Source of the DNA: Marinovum sp034669705
Lineage (GTDB): Bacteria; Pseudomonadota; Alphaproteobacteria; Rhodobacterales; Rhodobacteraceae
Length of the DNA: 64,000 bases
Assembly (NCBI RefSeq): GCF_034669705.1
Contig: NZ_JAXMOR010000007.1
Location: forward strand, 1 to 64,000
Direction of reading: 5' to 3'
The translations under genes were made by a program, and so were the position numbers. A model generated the notes under the pieces. That model saw only the letters and a program-made list of their open reading frames with translations. It was not told the origin of the DNA and did no database searches. This document shows, piece after piece, positions 7,822 to 17,933 of the stretch. Positions within the stretch are counted from its first letter, which is position 1, and each line of letters begins with the position of its first letter.

Positions 7822-8076
7822 TCAGTCGCGCTCTCCGTCCAGTTCGGCCTGACGAAAGACCGCCACGGTGATCACCAGCCCGGCCACCACCAGCATGTGC
7901 CCGACGACGGTGATGCCGAACACGAAATAGCTACCCAGCGCGACCGAGAAGATCGCGCTCCACATCCAGGCCAGAACCTGCATCACCATATGCGCGGTCA
8001 TCAGTGTCGAGCGGCGCAGCGGGTTGCTGCGCGCATCCATAACACCGTTCCAGGCGGTCTTGAGTTGCTGTTCCAT
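7822..8076 (-). CDS. Small two-helix membrane protein
   Basis: An 84-residue protein with a short N-terminal cytoplasmic part (MEQQLKTAWNGVMDARSNP) and two hydrophobic segments at about residues 27-50 and 53-73. It ends in a charged tail. The ATG at 8076 has an excellent ribosome site (GGAGGAG). The alternative ATG at 8091 lies inside that site and is unlikely. I do not recognise a family. A terminator-like hairpin follows. Confidence 0.7.
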   Translation of the reverse strand: MEQQLKTAWNGVMDARSNPLRRSTLMTAHMVMQVLAWMWSAIFSVALGSYFVFGITVVGHMLVVAGLVITVAVFRQAELDGERD

Positions 8077-8166
8077 TGTAATCTCCTCCATGTTCCGTTG
8101 GGTAAAGGAGATACGGCGCCAGGCTGCGGCTGGATGTTCACGCTTTCGTGTCGAAGGCCCGGTGCG

Positions 8167-9477
8167 TCAGCTCAGCGGTCGGATCTTGAGCCGGGTGACG
8201 CGGTTGTCCTTGCGGCCCGTGACCTCGAAGCGGAAGCCGTGGAACGAGAACACCTGACCCACCGCCGGGATGATCTGCGCCTCGTGGATCACCAGACCGG
8301 CGACGGTGTTGGCCTCGAGATCGGGCAGGTTCCAATCGGTGGCGCGGTTGAGGTCGCGGATCGTCATCGCGCCGTCGACATGGTAATGGCCGTCCTCGCC
8401 GCGACGCACCGAATGTTCGGCGTCGGGGTCGAACTCGTCGGTGATCTCGCCGACGATCTCCTCGAGAATGTCCTCGAGCGTGATCAGCCCCTCGAGCGAG
8501 CCGTATTCATCCACCACCAGGGCGAAATGCGTGCGGCGGCGCAGGAACTGGCGCATCTGGTCATCAAGCGAGGTGGTGTCCGGCACGAAATAGGGCTTCA
8601 TCGCCACCGAGGTGATGTCGAAGCTCTCAAGCACCGCGGTCTGCTCCTCGGTGCCGTCGACCAGCTTGTACATCGCGCGCAGCAGGTCTTTGGCATGGAC
8701 CACGCCGATGATGTTCTCGGGGTCGTGTTTGAACACCGGCAGCCGGGTGTGCGGGCTCTCGAGACATTGGGTCAGGATATCGCGCGGCGGGGTGTCGGCG
8801 TCGATCATCTCGATGCCCGAGCGGTGCAGCATGATCTCCTCGACCGTGCGTTCGCTGAGGTCGAGCGCGCCGAGGATGCGGTCGCGGTCCTCCTTCTCGA
8901 CCACGCCCTCGGAATGGCCGAGGTGCAGCGCGCCGGCGATCTCCTCGCGCACCGCGAGGATGTGGCTGTCGGGGTCGGTCTTGACGCCGAACAGGCTGAG
9001 GATGCCGCGCACCAGAATGCGCACCGCCGAGACCACCGGTGAGAACACCCGGATCACCATGGCGATCGGCACCGCGACAAAGGCGGCGGCGCGTTCGGCA
9101 TTGGTGATCGCGAATGTCTTGGGCAGCACCTCGGCAAAGATCAGCACCAAGAGCGTCATGATCAGCGTCGCCATCGCCACGCCGCTTTCGCCGAACAGCC
9201 GGGTGAACAGCGCCGTGGCCAGCGAGGTGGCGAGGATATTGACCAGGTTGTTGCCGAGCAGCACCGAGCCGATCAGCCGCTCGTTGTCCTCGGTGATCTT
9301 GAGCGCGCGGTCGGCGCCGCGGTTGCCCTTGTCGGCCTGGGCACGCAGCTTGCCGCGCGAGGCGGCAGTCAGCGCGGTTTCCGAGCCCGAGAAAAAGCCC
9401 GAGAGCACGAGAAGCAGCAGGATGGCGGACGTGGTGATCCAGAAGGCGCCGTCGAGCAGGCTGGGTGAGGGGTCCAT
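8167..9477 (-). CDS. Hemolysin-family CNNM/CorC membrane protein
   Basis: A 436-residue protein with three parts. Residues 1-185 are the DUF21/CNNM transmembrane domain, with the conserved LSGFFSGSETALTAASR and FAEVLPKTFA segments. Residues about 205-335 are a CBS pair (TRLPVFKHDPENIIGVVHAKDLL and FALVVDEYGSLEGLITLEDIL). Residues about 345-436 are the CorC_HlyC domain (FHGFRFEVTGRKDNRVTRLKI). Family members are linked to magnesium or cobalt efflux and, loosely, to haemolysins. The gene is followed on the same strand direction by none nearer than 8076 and is preceded by xerD, 97 bases upstream. Confidence 0.93.
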   Translation of the reverse strand: MDPSPSLLDGAFWITTSAILLLLVLSGFFSGSETALTAASRGKLRAQADKGNRGADRALKITEDNERLIGSVLLGNNLVNILATSLATALFTRLFGESGVAMATLIMTLLVLIFAEVLPKTFAITNAERAAAFVAVPIAMVIRVFSPVVSAVRILVRGILSLFGVKTDPDSHILAVREEIAGALHLGHSEGVVEKEDRDRILGALDLSERTVEEIMLHRSGIEMIDADTPPRDILTQCLESPHTRLPVFKHDPENIIGVVHAKDLLRAMYKLVDGTEEQTAVLESFDITSVAMKPYFVPDTTSLDDQMRQFLRRRTHFALVVDEYGSLEGLITLEDILEEIVGEITDEFDPDAEHSVRRGEDGHYHVDGAMTIRDLNRATDWNLPDLEANTVAGLVIHEAQIIPAVGQVFSFHGFRFEVTGRKDNRVTRLKIRPLS

Positions 9478-9573
9478 TACGTCTGACTTTCGTTGCGATT
9501 GCGCGGGGTATGCCGCCGGGCGGCGCCAGTTTCAAGGGCCGGGCTGGCCCGGTGGTCCGAGAGCGCCTGCATG

Positions 9574-10497
9574 TCAGTCGCGCGCCAGCGGGTGATGCTC
9601 GAGCACCAGCTCGCGCAGCCGTTCCTCGAGCACATGGGTGTAGTTCTCGGTGGTGGCCACGTCGGCGTGGCCCAGCAGCGTCTGGATCGCCCTGAGGTCG
9701 GCGCCGTTCTGCAGCAGGTGGGTGGCAAAGGCGTGGCGCAGGGTGTGCGGCGTGATCTCGGCCGGCGACAGCCCGGCATCCACCGCCAGCGCCTTGATCA
9801 GGTTGAAGAACCAGTGCCGCGTCAGGTGACCGCCCTTGCCGCGCGAGGGAAACAGGAAGGCCGAGGCGGGCTTGCCCTTGAGGCGCGCCGCCTCCTCGGC
9901 GGCATCGCGGATCGCCAGCCAGGCGATCAGCGCCTCGCGCGCCGGCGGCGACAGCGGCACCATGCGCTCCTTGCCGCCCTTGCCACGCACCAGGATCAGC
10001 CGCGGATCGCCGCGCACCGCCGCCACCGGCAGCGAGACCAGCTCGGTGACGCGCAGCCCGGTGGCATAGAGCACCTGCATCAGACAGTAGTTGCGGGCGC
10101 GCTCGGCGGCGGTTCGGCCATGGCTCTCGGCGGCCTGCAACAACCGCTCGACATCGTCGATCGACAGCGTTCTGGGCAGGCGTTTTTCCTTGCCGGGACC
10201 GGCGATCTGGATCGCCGGGTTGTCCATCCGCCAGCCTTCCTCGAAGCCGAAGCGATAGAGCTGCTTGATCGCCGACAGCCGCCGCGCCCGGGTCGAGCGG
10301 GCCAGCCCCTGGGCCTCGCAATCGATCAGGTAGCGCTCGATGTCGTCGCGCTGCGCGGTCTCGAAGCTGGCGTCTTTGGCGGCCAGCCATTGCGCCACGT
10401 CGCGCAGGTCACGGCCGTAGGCCAACAGGGTATTGTGCGCCGCACCGAGCTCGGCCGCCTGCGCTTCGAGAAAGGCGGAAATATGGGCGTCGTCCAT
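9574..10497 (-). CDS. xerD: Site-specific tyrosine recombinase XerD
   Basis: A 307-residue tyrosine recombinase with the N-terminal SAM-like core-binding domain (about 1-90) and the catalytic domain (about 105-295). Catalytic residues are in place: the Arg in GLRVTEL, Lys in GKGGKERMVPL, the HTLRHAFATHLL box, His in GHADVATTENYTHV and the Tyr nucleophile in the same segment. XerD with XerC resolves chromosome dimers at dif. Chromosomal location beside aroKB and a normal length mark it as the housekeeping enzyme, not a phage integrase. Its start lies six bases from the stop of the exported protein upstream, so they share an operon. Confidence 0.93.
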   Translation of the reverse strand: MDDAHISAFLEAQAAELGAAHNTLLAYGRDLRDVAQWLAAKDASFETAQRDDIERYLIDCEAQGLARSTRARRLSAIKQLYRFGFEEGWRMDNPAIQIAGPGKEKRLPRTLSIDDVERLLQAAESHGRTAAERARNYCLMQVLYATGLRVTELVSLPVAAVRGDPRLILVRGKGGKERMVPLSPPAREALIAWLAIRDAAEEAARLKGKPASAFLFPSRGKGGHLTRHWFFNLIKALAVDAGLSPAEITPHTLRHAFATHLLQNGADLRAIQTLLGHADVATTENYTHVLEERLRELVLEHHPLARD

Positions 10498-10502
10498 CGC
10501 TC

Positions 10503-12059
10503 TCAGCCCTCGGCTGTCAGCAAGAGCGACTGCAGCGCCGCGCGCCGCGCGGTATCCTCGAGCCCGACGGCGCGGAAGGTCGAGAGCGCCTCGGCCAGCG
10601 CCTTGTCGTCGCCGAGATGCCCCTGATAGGCCAGCGACATCGCCCGCAGGATCACCTCGCCCAGGCGGCCGGCATTGAGCAGTGCCTGCAGATGCGCCGG
10701 CGGCGGGTTGACGAAGCCCTCGGCAATGGCGCGGGCGCGGGCATCGGGGGCGGTGGCCTGTTCCGGCCGGCCCTGGGCCAGGGCGACGGCGAATTTCTGG
10801 CTCAGGCTGCGCGGGGTCAGCCGCCGCGACAGCATCTCGTAGGACGGCGACAGGAGCGCTGCCTGCATCTGCAGCGCGGCTGCGGTGCCGGTCAGCTCGA
10901 TGCTGGCCAGCTTGGCGCCATAGCCCTTGGCAAACGCGGTCGAAAGCCCGGCCTCGGCCATCGCCGACCAGACCGTGCGCAGCGTCCGGTCGATTGCCGT
11001 CGGATCGCCCTCGCCAAGCGCGCGCTCAAAGCGTTGCACCGCCGCCGCCCGGTCCCAGACCCCGCCAGAGGCCGAGGGGGTGTTGGCGGTGTAGAAGGCA
11101 AACAGCCGCTGTTCCGAGATCGCCCCGGCGCGCACCAGCCGCTCGGCGGCCTCGATCTGCGCCTTCCAGCCGCTGTCGCCGGGCAGGTCGGCATTGGCAA
11201 AGGCACGGGGCAGGGTGTGGGTCGGCACCGGCTCACCCAGGGCCTCGTGCAGGCGGTATTCCAGCGGGCTCATCCGTAGCGCCGGCGGCGGCACCGAGAG
11301 ATCCTCGGCCAGCTCGGGATCGAGAAACCCGAGCAGCAGGTTGACCTGCGACGGGCCGATGTCCCCCAGCGCCTCGGCCGCCACCAGCGTGGTCAGCGCC
11401 AGATCCCAGTTGCCGGACTGCGCCAGGCAATAGACCCGGTAATCGGTGCCGGGGGCGAGATGCGGCTGCTGCGCCAGCACTTCGCAGGCCGCGACGCCGG
11501 GCCCGGCGAGCAGCGACAGGTCGAGCACGCGGGCAAAGAGCGCCGGGTCGGACTTGGCATCGGTCAGCGCCAGCAGTTCGGCCGCCTGGGCGATCGCGCC
11601 CATGGCGATCAGCCGGTCGATCCGCGCCACCAGGAAACTGCCGTCAGAGGGCTCTGGCGGCAGCGCCTCGGCCAGCAGCAGGGCAAACAGCAGCGACTGC
11701 ATCGCCGGCTGGCCGTCGACGTTCTGGGCGATCAGCAGGTCCGACAGCTGCGCGGTGTCGCTGGCCTGCCAGAGGGTCTGCGGAAAGCCGGTGACATGCG
11801 GCGGCAACAGCCCCACCGCATCGACGGTCGGCGCATCGAGCGGCTGCACGCTGACCTCTGGACGGCTGGCATCGCGGGTGACAGGGGGCTCTTTCTTCTG
11901 CGGGGTCAGTGCCGCGGCATCCGGCACCAGCCCGAAATCGGAGTTCTCTGGCGGCTGGCGGTCGAGCCAGTCGATCGCCGAGAGCGGATCCTGCGCCGCC
12001 AGCGGGGCCGACAGCGCCAGCACCACAGCCACCGCAAGAGCTGCGCCGTCAGCCCGCAT
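10503..12059 (-). CDS. Conserved exported protein of unknown function
   Basis: A 518-residue protein starting at the ATG at 12059 with a clear signal peptide (MRADGAALAVAVVLALSAPLAAQ), so it is periplasmic or outer-membrane associated. The rest is alanine/leucine-rich and helical, with short repeats of the kind seen in TPR-like or Sel1-like solenoids, but no defined motif. The start overlaps the stop of the 49-codon gene upstream by 11 bases. The pairing of this gene with that small membrane peptide, between xerD and aroK, looks like a lineage-conserved arrangement. Function unknown. Confidence 0.8.
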   Translation of the reverse strand: MRADGAALAVAVVLALSAPLAAQDPLSAIDWLDRQPPENSDFGLVPDAAALTPQKKEPPVTRDASRPEVSVQPLDAPTVDAVGLLPPHVTGFPQTLWQASDTAQLSDLLIAQNVDGQPAMQSLLFALLLAEALPPEPSDGSFLVARIDRLIAMGAIAQAAELLALTDAKSDPALFARVLDLSLLAGPGVAACEVLAQQPHLAPGTDYRVYCLAQSGNWDLALTTLVAAEALGDIGPSQVNLLLGFLDPELAEDLSVPPPALRMSPLEYRLHEALGEPVPTHTLPRAFANADLPGDSGWKAQIEAAERLVRAGAISEQRLFAFYTANTPSASGGVWDRAAAVQRFERALGEGDPTAIDRTLRTVWSAMAEAGLSTAFAKGYGAKLASIELTGTAAALQMQAALLSPSYEMLSRRLTPRSLSQKFAVALAQGRPEQATAPDARARAIAEGFVNPPPAHLQALLNAGRLGEVILRAMSLAYQGHLGDDKALAEALSTFRAVGLEDTARRAALQSLLLTAEG

Positions 12060-12198
12060 CAAGCACCACCGGTTTGCGAATCTCTTCGGCCGGCGGCGAG
12101 AAGTCGGCGCCGAAGAACGGGCCGACATAGGCATAGCCCACCAGGGCGATGCCCGCGAGAACCGCCAGATAAAAGAGATACTTGATCAATCGGCCCAT
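12049..12198 (-). CDS. 49-residue single-span membrane peptide
   Basis: A short gene starting MGRLIKYLFYLAVLAGIALV and ending EEIRKPVVLDAG. One transmembrane helix covers about residues 5-26, followed by an acidic extracytoplasmic tail. The stop overlaps the start of the exported-protein gene by 11 bases, which implies translational coupling. The codon use and the amphipathic layout look genuine despite the length. Function unknown. It may anchor or assist the exported protein it precedes. Confidence 0.75.
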   Translation of the reverse strand: MGRLIKYLFYLAVLAGIALVGYAYVGPFFGADFSPPAEEIRKPVVLDAG

Positions 12199-12341
12199 CG
12201 GGTGCTGCCTCTGCCTTGGTCTTCAATGAACCCGCTTCGGGGTGGTTTTTTTCTTCTTATATCTGGCCTTTTTTGCAAGTTCACGTCATTCACGTCCGAG
12301 ATACAAACTTTTGAGCAATTGAGGCCGAAATCGGCAAGATC

Positions 12342-12887
12342 ATGCAGTGGCGGGTGAAGAAAACCATCGTGATGGTCGGCATGATGGGCGCCGGCAAGAC
12401 CGCCGTGGGCCGTGCCGTGGCGCAGCGCCTCGGCGTCTCCTTCCTCGACAGTGACGCCGAGATCGTCGACGCGGCGCATATGAGCATCGCCGAGATCTTT
12501 GCCCGCGACGGCGAGCCGTTCTTTCGCGCCCGCGAGACCGAGGTGATCGGCCGGCTTCTGGAAACCGAGCGCTGCGTGCTCTCGACCGGCGGCGGTGCCT
12601 TTCTTGCGGCCAACAATCGGCGGATGATCGCCGAGAAGGGCGTCGCGGTCTGGCTCGATGCCGATCTTGACCTGCTCTGGAGCCGGGTGCGCCACAAGGA
12701 CACCCGGCCGCTGCTGCGCACCGCCGATCCCTATGCCACGCTGAAGGCGCTGTTTGACGCGCGGGTGCCGGATTATGCCAAGGCCGAGGTGCATGTGGCG
12801 GCCGACAAATCCTATTCGATCGACCAGATGGCGCGCCGGGTGATCGAGGAGCTCGAGGCGCGCCCCGACGTGTTGGAGAAGAAGTGA
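12342..12887 (+). CDS. aroK: Shikimate kinase
   Basis: A 181-residue cytoplasmic enzyme that phosphorylates shikimate at the 3-hydroxyl with ATP, in the chorismate pathway. The Walker A loop is GMMGAGKT (residues 13-20). The shikimate-binding Asp lies in FLDSDAEI, and the Walker B/lid region includes LSTGGGAFL and DTRPLLRTADP. Its stop overlaps the start of aroB by one base (TGATG), a coupled operon. It is transcribed away from the gene at 12049-12198, so the 144 bases between hold both promoters. Confidence 0.96.
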   Translation: MQWRVKKTIVMVGMMGAGKTAVGRAVAQRLGVSFLDSDAEIVDAAHMSIAEIFARDGEPFFRARETEVIGRLLETERCVLSTGGGAFLAANNRRMIAEKGVAVWLDADLDLLWSRVRHKDTRPLLRTADPYATLKALFDARVPDYAKAEVHVAADKSYSIDQMARRVIEELEARPDVLEKK

Positions 12888-13999
12888 TGAGCGAGACGGT
12901 CCATGTGCCCCTGGGCGAGCGCGCCTATGACATCCGCATCGGCGGCGGGCTGCTGGCCCGCGCCGGGGCCGAGATCGCGCCCCTGCTGGCGCGCGCCCGG
13001 GTGGCGGTGCTGACCGACGAGAACGTGGCCGCCGCGCATCTCGAGGGGCTGCGCGCCGGTCTGGCGCAGGCGGGCATCGAGATGGTCTCGCTGGCGCTGC
13101 CGCCGGGCGAGGGCACCAAGGCCTGGCCGCAGTTTTCCCGCACCGTCGAATGGCTGCTCGACCAGAAGATCGAGCGCCGTGACGTGGTGGTCGCGCTTGG
13201 CGGCGGGGTGATCGGCGATCTGGCGGGGTTTGCGGCCGCCGTGCTGCGCCGCGGCGTACGCTTCGTGCAGGTGCCGACGTCGCTGCTGGCGCAGGTCGAC
13301 AGTTCGGTGGGCGGCAAGACCGGCATCAACGCGCCGCAGGGCAAGAACCTGATCGGTGCCTTTCACCAACCGTCGCTGGTGCTGGCCGATACCGATGTGC
13401 TGGCGACGTTGCCGGCGCGCGACTTCCTTGCCGGCTATGGCGAGGTGGTGAAATACGGGCTTTTGGGCGATGCGGCGTTCTTCGACTGGCTGGAGGTCAA
13501 CGGCCCGGCGATGGCGGCGGGCGATGCGGCGGCGCGGATCCACGCGGTGCGCCGCTCCTGCGAGATGAAGGCCGAGATCGTGGTGCGCGACGAGACCGAG
13601 CAGGGCGACCGCGCGCTCCTGAACCTCGGGCATACCTTCTGCCATGCGCTGGAGGCGGCGACCGGCTATTCCGACCGGCTGCTGCACGGCGAGGGCGTGG
13701 CGGTGGGCTGCACGCTGGCCTTCGAGCTGTCGTCGCGGCTGGGGCTCTGTGCGCAGGAAGACCCGAGCCGGGTGCGCGCGCATCTCAAGGCGATGGGGAT
13801 GAAATGCGATCTGGCCGACATCCCCGGCGATCTGCCGTCGGCGGAGGCGCTGCTGGAGCTGATGGGGCAGGACAAGAAGGTGGTCGACGGCCAGCTGCGC
13901 TTCATTCTGGCGCGCGGCATCGGCGGGGCCTTCGTGACCTCGGAGGTGCCGCAGGACGCGGTGCTGGCTGTGCTGCGTGACGGTCTCTCGGGGCGCTGA
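12887..13999 (+). CDS. aroB: 3-dehydroquinate synthase
   Basis: A 370-residue NAD-dependent, zinc-dependent enzyme that converts DAHP to 3-dehydroquinate, the second step of the shikimate pathway. Visible signatures are GGGVIGDLAGFAAAVLRRG, the VGGKTGINAPQGKNLIGAFHQP block with substrate-binding residues, the GYGEVVKYGL segment and the zinc ligands in LNLGHTFCHALE and LLHGEGVAVG. Length is normal. The ATG at 12887 overlaps the aroK stop. The GTG three bases upstream is a less likely start. Confidence 0.96.
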   Translation: MSETVHVPLGERAYDIRIGGGLLARAGAEIAPLLARARVAVLTDENVAAAHLEGLRAGLAQAGIEMVSLALPPGEGTKAWPQFSRTVEWLLDQKIERRDVVVALGGGVIGDLAGFAAAVLRRGVRFVQVPTSLLAQVDSSVGGKTGINAPQGKNLIGAFHQPSLVLADTDVLATLPARDFLAGYGEVVKYGLLGDAAFFDWLEVNGPAMAAGDAAARIHAVRRSCEMKAEIVVRDETEQGDRALLNLGHTFCHALEAATGYSDRLLHGEGVAVGCTLAFELSSRLGLCAQEDPSRVRAHLKAMGMKCDLADIPGDLPSAEALLELMGQDKKVVDGQLRFILARGIGGAFVTSEVPQDAVLAVLRDGLSGR

Positions 14000-14152
14000 G
14001 GGGCTGGAAAATGTGCGCTACCGCGCGCTGGTTTCCATGCGGGGCGAGGTGACGATTTCACCGACAGGGCGTCGTGAGGAGCGAGCGGGGAATTTCTGCT
14101 GAGAAGCGGTTCAGGGGCAGGTCTGCCCTGAACGCGCCTTGTCGAGTGTGGT

Positions 14153-14227
14153 GTGAGTCGCCCGCGCGTCAAGGTCCTTCGGCCCGCTGCGCGGGTGCTG
14201 CGCAACCTTGACCCGCGGCCGACTCAC
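14153..14227. repeat. Large imperfect inverted repeat between aroB and the DUF1638 gene
   Basis: Arms at 14153-14175 and 14205-14227 (23 bases each, two mismatches) enclose 29 bases that contain a further small CCGC/GCGG hairpin. The right arm overlaps the stop of the minus-strand gene at 14224. It may serve as a terminator for either or both converging genes, or be a mobile palindromic element. Confidence 0.7.
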
Positions 14228-14858
14228 GCGGTGAGGCTGGCCAGGGTTGGCGCGAGATCGCCGTAGCCGGTGAGGCGGCGCTCGAACCGCAGGCCAAGGC
14301 GGTCGGCGCAGGCGCGGGCCTTTTCGGTCAGCGCGGGATCGTCGGTCTGGGCCTGGTAGACCAGCTTTTCGTAATTGCCGAAGTACATGTCGCGCAGCTC
14401 GGGGTGACGGTCGAGGCCCAAGGGCTGCCAGACGAAGGCATCGAACTGGCGCACCAGGAAATCGGTCAGGTAGAAGGCGGTGAACTCGTCGCGGGCGGCA
14501 AACGCGGCGTTGCCCTCGAAGAAGCTGTAGCAATGCGGTCCGGCCACCATCGCGACCCCCATCTCGGCACAGGCCGCCTGCAGCTGGCCGCCGGTGCCGC
14601 AATCGGCATAGACCACAAACAGCCGGTCATAGCGTGCGCGGTGCTTCGCCACCGCGGCGCGCACCGCCTCGGTGATCCGGTCGGGGGTGTTGTGCAGCTT
14701 GGCCGGCAGGCAGGCCAGATCGAGGTGGTCCCAGCCGTTGGCGGCCTTGAGATCGAGGATCTCGCGCGCCAGCGCACCGCAGGCGATCAGCAGGATGCGG
14801 CCCTGACCGCGCGGCGCGAGACCGGCCTCGGTCAGGGTGGTATCGTCGGGCGCGCCGC

Positions 14859-14862
<4 letters not shown>
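14224..14862 (-). CDS. DUF1638 protein linked to methionine synthesis
   Basis: A 212-residue cytoplasmic protein of the DUF1638 family. Typical blocks are ILLIACGALAREIL near the N-terminus, the LPAKLHNTPDRI segment, VVYADCGTGGQL with a conserved Cys, and the GPHCYSFFEG block. I chose the GTG at 14862, which overlaps the stop of the corrinoid-protein gene as GTGA; the frame upstream of it just reads through that gene. The tight coupling to the corrinoid protein suggests a role in corrinoid-dependent methyl transfer. I recall fitness studies in a related Roseobacter linking such a gene to methionine synthesis. The biochemical activity is unknown. Confidence 0.85.
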
Positions 14863-15560
<698 letters not shown>

Positions 15561-15738
15561 TGCGTGATTCCCTTGCTTGGGCCGGGAGGCCCGGTTTGTT
15601 TCAGCTATGGCCAGTCTGCCGCAGCTCATGTTGGCGGATTGCGACATGGCCGGCCCTGTCACCGACGCAAGCCGGGACGGGCCGGGGCTGCCGCGCGGAT
15701 GGATTGCAAATGTACCGCGTTCGTTCTATGTTTCGGCC

Positions 15739-16824
15739 ATGGAAGACATGCCCTTTGAGATCGACGCCCGCCAGCGCCCGGGCCGCGGTGCCAGCCGCAA
15801 CGAAACCGGCCGGTTCGAGCGGCACGAACGGGTTGCGGCGCATGACGGCTGGGAGATCGAAGAAGAGCTGCCGGTGCTGCGCACCGAGGTCCGCGAGGAG
15901 CGGGCGCGCAGCCTGATCACCTACAACCGCTCGCCCGATCTGCCGTTCGACCGCTCGATCAACCCCTACCGGGGCTGCGAACACGGCTGCATCTACTGCT
16001 TTGCGCGGCCCAGCCACGCCTACCTCGGGCTCTCGCCCGGCCTCGATTTCGAGACCCGGCTGGTGGCGCGGCCCAATGCCGCCGAGGTGCTGACCCGCGA
16101 GCTGCGGGCGCACAAGTATCGTGTTGCGCCGCTGGCGATCGGCACCAACACCGATCCCTACCAGCCGCTCGAGCGCGACCGCGGCCTGATGCGCGCCTGT
16201 CTCGAGGTGCTCTCGGCCTGCAATCACCCGGTGGCAATCGTCACCAAGGGCACGCTGGTCGAGCGTGACATCGATATCCTGGCGCCGATGGCCGCCAAGG
16301 GGCTGGCGCGCGTCGGCCTGTCGGTCACCTCGCTCGATGCCGGCCTGTCGCGCCGGATGGAGCCGCGGGTGCCGGCGCCAAAGCGACGGCTGGCGACCAT
16401 CCGACGGCTCAGCGAGGCCGGCATTCCGGTGCGGCTCATGGTCTCGCCGGTGGTGCCGGCGCTGACCGATCCCGAGCTGGAACAGATCCTCGAGGCCGGC
16501 GCCGCGGCGGGCGCCGATGCGGCGAGCTGGATCATGCTGCGGCTGCCGCGCGAGGTCTCGCCGCTGTGGCAGGCCTGGCTGGCCGAGCATTACCCGGACC
16601 GCGCCGCCCGCGTCATGGCGCGGCTGCGCGAGATGCATGGCGGCAAGGATTACGACGCCCGCTGGGGCCACCGGATGCGCGGCGAGGGCGCCTATGCCGA
16701 GATCATCGCCGCACGGTTCCGCCGCAAGGCGCGCGCCCTCGGCCTCGACCGCCGTGTGGCACCGCTGCGCTGCGATCTCTTCGCGCCGCCGGGGCAGGCG
16801 GGCGACCAGCTGTCGCTGTTCTGA
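15739..16824 (+). CDS. PA0069-family radical SAM protein
   Basis: A 361-residue protein with a CxxxCxxC iron-sulfur site in NPYRGCEHGCIYCFARP (Cys80, Cys84, Cys87), as in radical S-adenosylmethionine enzymes. The neighbourhood also fits the PA0069 family: the DRSINPYRGCEHG lead-in, GTNTDPYQPLER, VTKGTLVERDIDIL and MVSPVVPALTD blocks. The reaction is unknown. Several upstream in-frame starts exist. I prefer the ATG at 15739 (MEDMPFEIDARQRPGRGA), where family resemblance begins. It is divergent from the corrinoid-protein gene and convergent with the methyltransferase gene. Confidence 0.88.
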   Translation: MEDMPFEIDARQRPGRGASRNETGRFERHERVAAHDGWEIEEELPVLRTEVREERARSLITYNRSPDLPFDRSINPYRGCEHGCIYCFARPSHAYLGLSPGLDFETRLVARPNAAEVLTRELRAHKYRVAPLAIGTNTDPYQPLERDRGLMRACLEVLSACNHPVAIVTKGTLVERDIDILAPMAAKGLARVGLSVTSLDAGLSRRMEPRVPAPKRRLATIRRLSEAGIPVRLMVSPVVPALTDPELEQILEAGAAAGADAASWIMLRLPREVSPLWQAWLAEHYPDRAARVMARLREMHGGKDYDARWGHRMRGEGAYAEIIAARFRRKARALGLDRRVAPLRCDLFAPPGQAGDQLSLF

Positions 16825-16916
16825 GACCGCCCGGGGGCGGCAGGTGCGTGCACAGGGGAGGCATGCCATGGGCGTGGCCGATCCGAGGTTGAGTGTGATG
16901 CCGGGCCCGTCGGGGC

Positions 16917-17933
16917 TCAGCCGCGCCGGCGCCGCCGGTTGCGCGTGGGGGCCGCGACCGCGTTCTCGCCGGAGCCGTCGGTGTCGGAGCTGAAGCCGCC
17001 GATGCTTTCGACAATCTGCTCCAGCGTCGGGCGCGGGCCCTTGGGGCGGGTTTCCAGCGCCGTGCGCATGGCGCGCAGGTGGTCCGGCATGGTGCCGCAG
17101 CAGCCGCCGATGATCCGCGCACCGGCATCGCGGGCCATCACCGCGTAATCGCCCATCAGCTCCGGCGTGCCGTCATAATGAATGTGGCCGTCGACGTATT
17201 TCGGAATGCCGGCGTTGCCCTTGGCGATCAGCGGCAGGTCGGGGCCCTGGGCGGCAAAGCTCAGGGTGGTGCGCAGCAGGTCGGAGGCTCCGGTGCCGCA
17301 ATTGGCGCCGAAGGCCAGCGGCGGGTGCGGCAGGCCCTGCGCCAGCTGCACCATGTCGGAGGCGGTGACGCCCATCATCGTGCGCCCGGCAGTGTCGAAA
17401 CTCATGGTGCCGCACCAGGGCATGCCGGCCAGCGCAAAGGCCTCGGCGGCAGCACGAAACTCCTCTGGGGCGGAAATCGTCTCGACCCAGAGCACATCGG
17501 CGCCACCGGCCTTCAGCCCTTCGGCCTGTTCATGGAACATCTCGACCGCCTCGGCGTGCGACAGCGTACCCACCGGTTCCATGATGTCGCCGGTCGGGCC
17601 GACCGAGCCGGCAACGATCACCGGGCGACCGGCGGCATCGGCCACTTCGCGGCCCAGTTCGGCGGCGATGCGGTTCAGTTCGGCCACGCGGTCCTGTGCG
17701 TCATGCAGTTTCAGCCGCGAGGCATTGCCGCCAAAGCTGTTGGTCAGGAAGATGTCCGAACCGGCCTCGACCGCGCCGCGATAGAGCGCGCGGATTTTCT
17801 CGGGCTCGTCGACGTTCCACAGCTCGGGCGCGTCGCCCGACATCAGCCCCATGTTGAACAGGTTGGTGCCTGTGGCACCATCGGCGAGAAGCCAGTCGCG
17901 GTCTTGCAGAAGCTTGCTCAGCGCGTCGGTCAT
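16917..17933 (-). CDS. Homocysteine S-methyltransferase (split methionine synthase part)
   Basis: A 338-residue (beta/alpha)8-barrel enzyme of the betaine-homocysteine methyltransferase / MetH N-terminal family. The start DGATGTNLFNMG is typical. Zinc ligands are the Cys in FGANCGTG and the Cys pair in IIGGCCGTMPDH, and these hold the homocysteine thiolate. The last 25 residues are a basic low-complexity tail (NRRRRRG). The neighbouring corrinoid protein suggests methylcobalamin, not betaine, as donor. Annotated relatives are often called Bmt. That it acts as a MetH fragment is inference from context. Confidence 0.88.
   Translation of the reverse strand: MTDALSKLLQDRDWLLADGATGTNLFNMGLMSGDAPELWNVDEPEKIRALYRGAVEAGSDIFLTNSFGGNASRLKLHDAQDRVAELNRIAAELGREVADAAGRPVIVAGSVGPTGDIMEPVGTLSHAEAVEMFHEQAEGLKAGGADVLWVETISAPEEFRAAAEAFALAGMPWCGTMSFDTAGRTMMGVTASDMVQLAQGLPHPPLAFGANCGTGASDLLRTTLSFAAQGPDLPLIAKGNAGIPKYVDGHIHYDGTPELMGDYAVMARDAGARIIGGCCGTMPDHLRAMRTALETRPKGPRPTLEQIVESIGGFSSDTDGSGENAVAAPTRNRRRRRG

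Noticed and set aside
8627..10390. 587-codon minus-strand ORF spanning CorC and XerD genes
   Set aside because: Arg/Ala-rich translation in the wrong frame of two well-supported genes.
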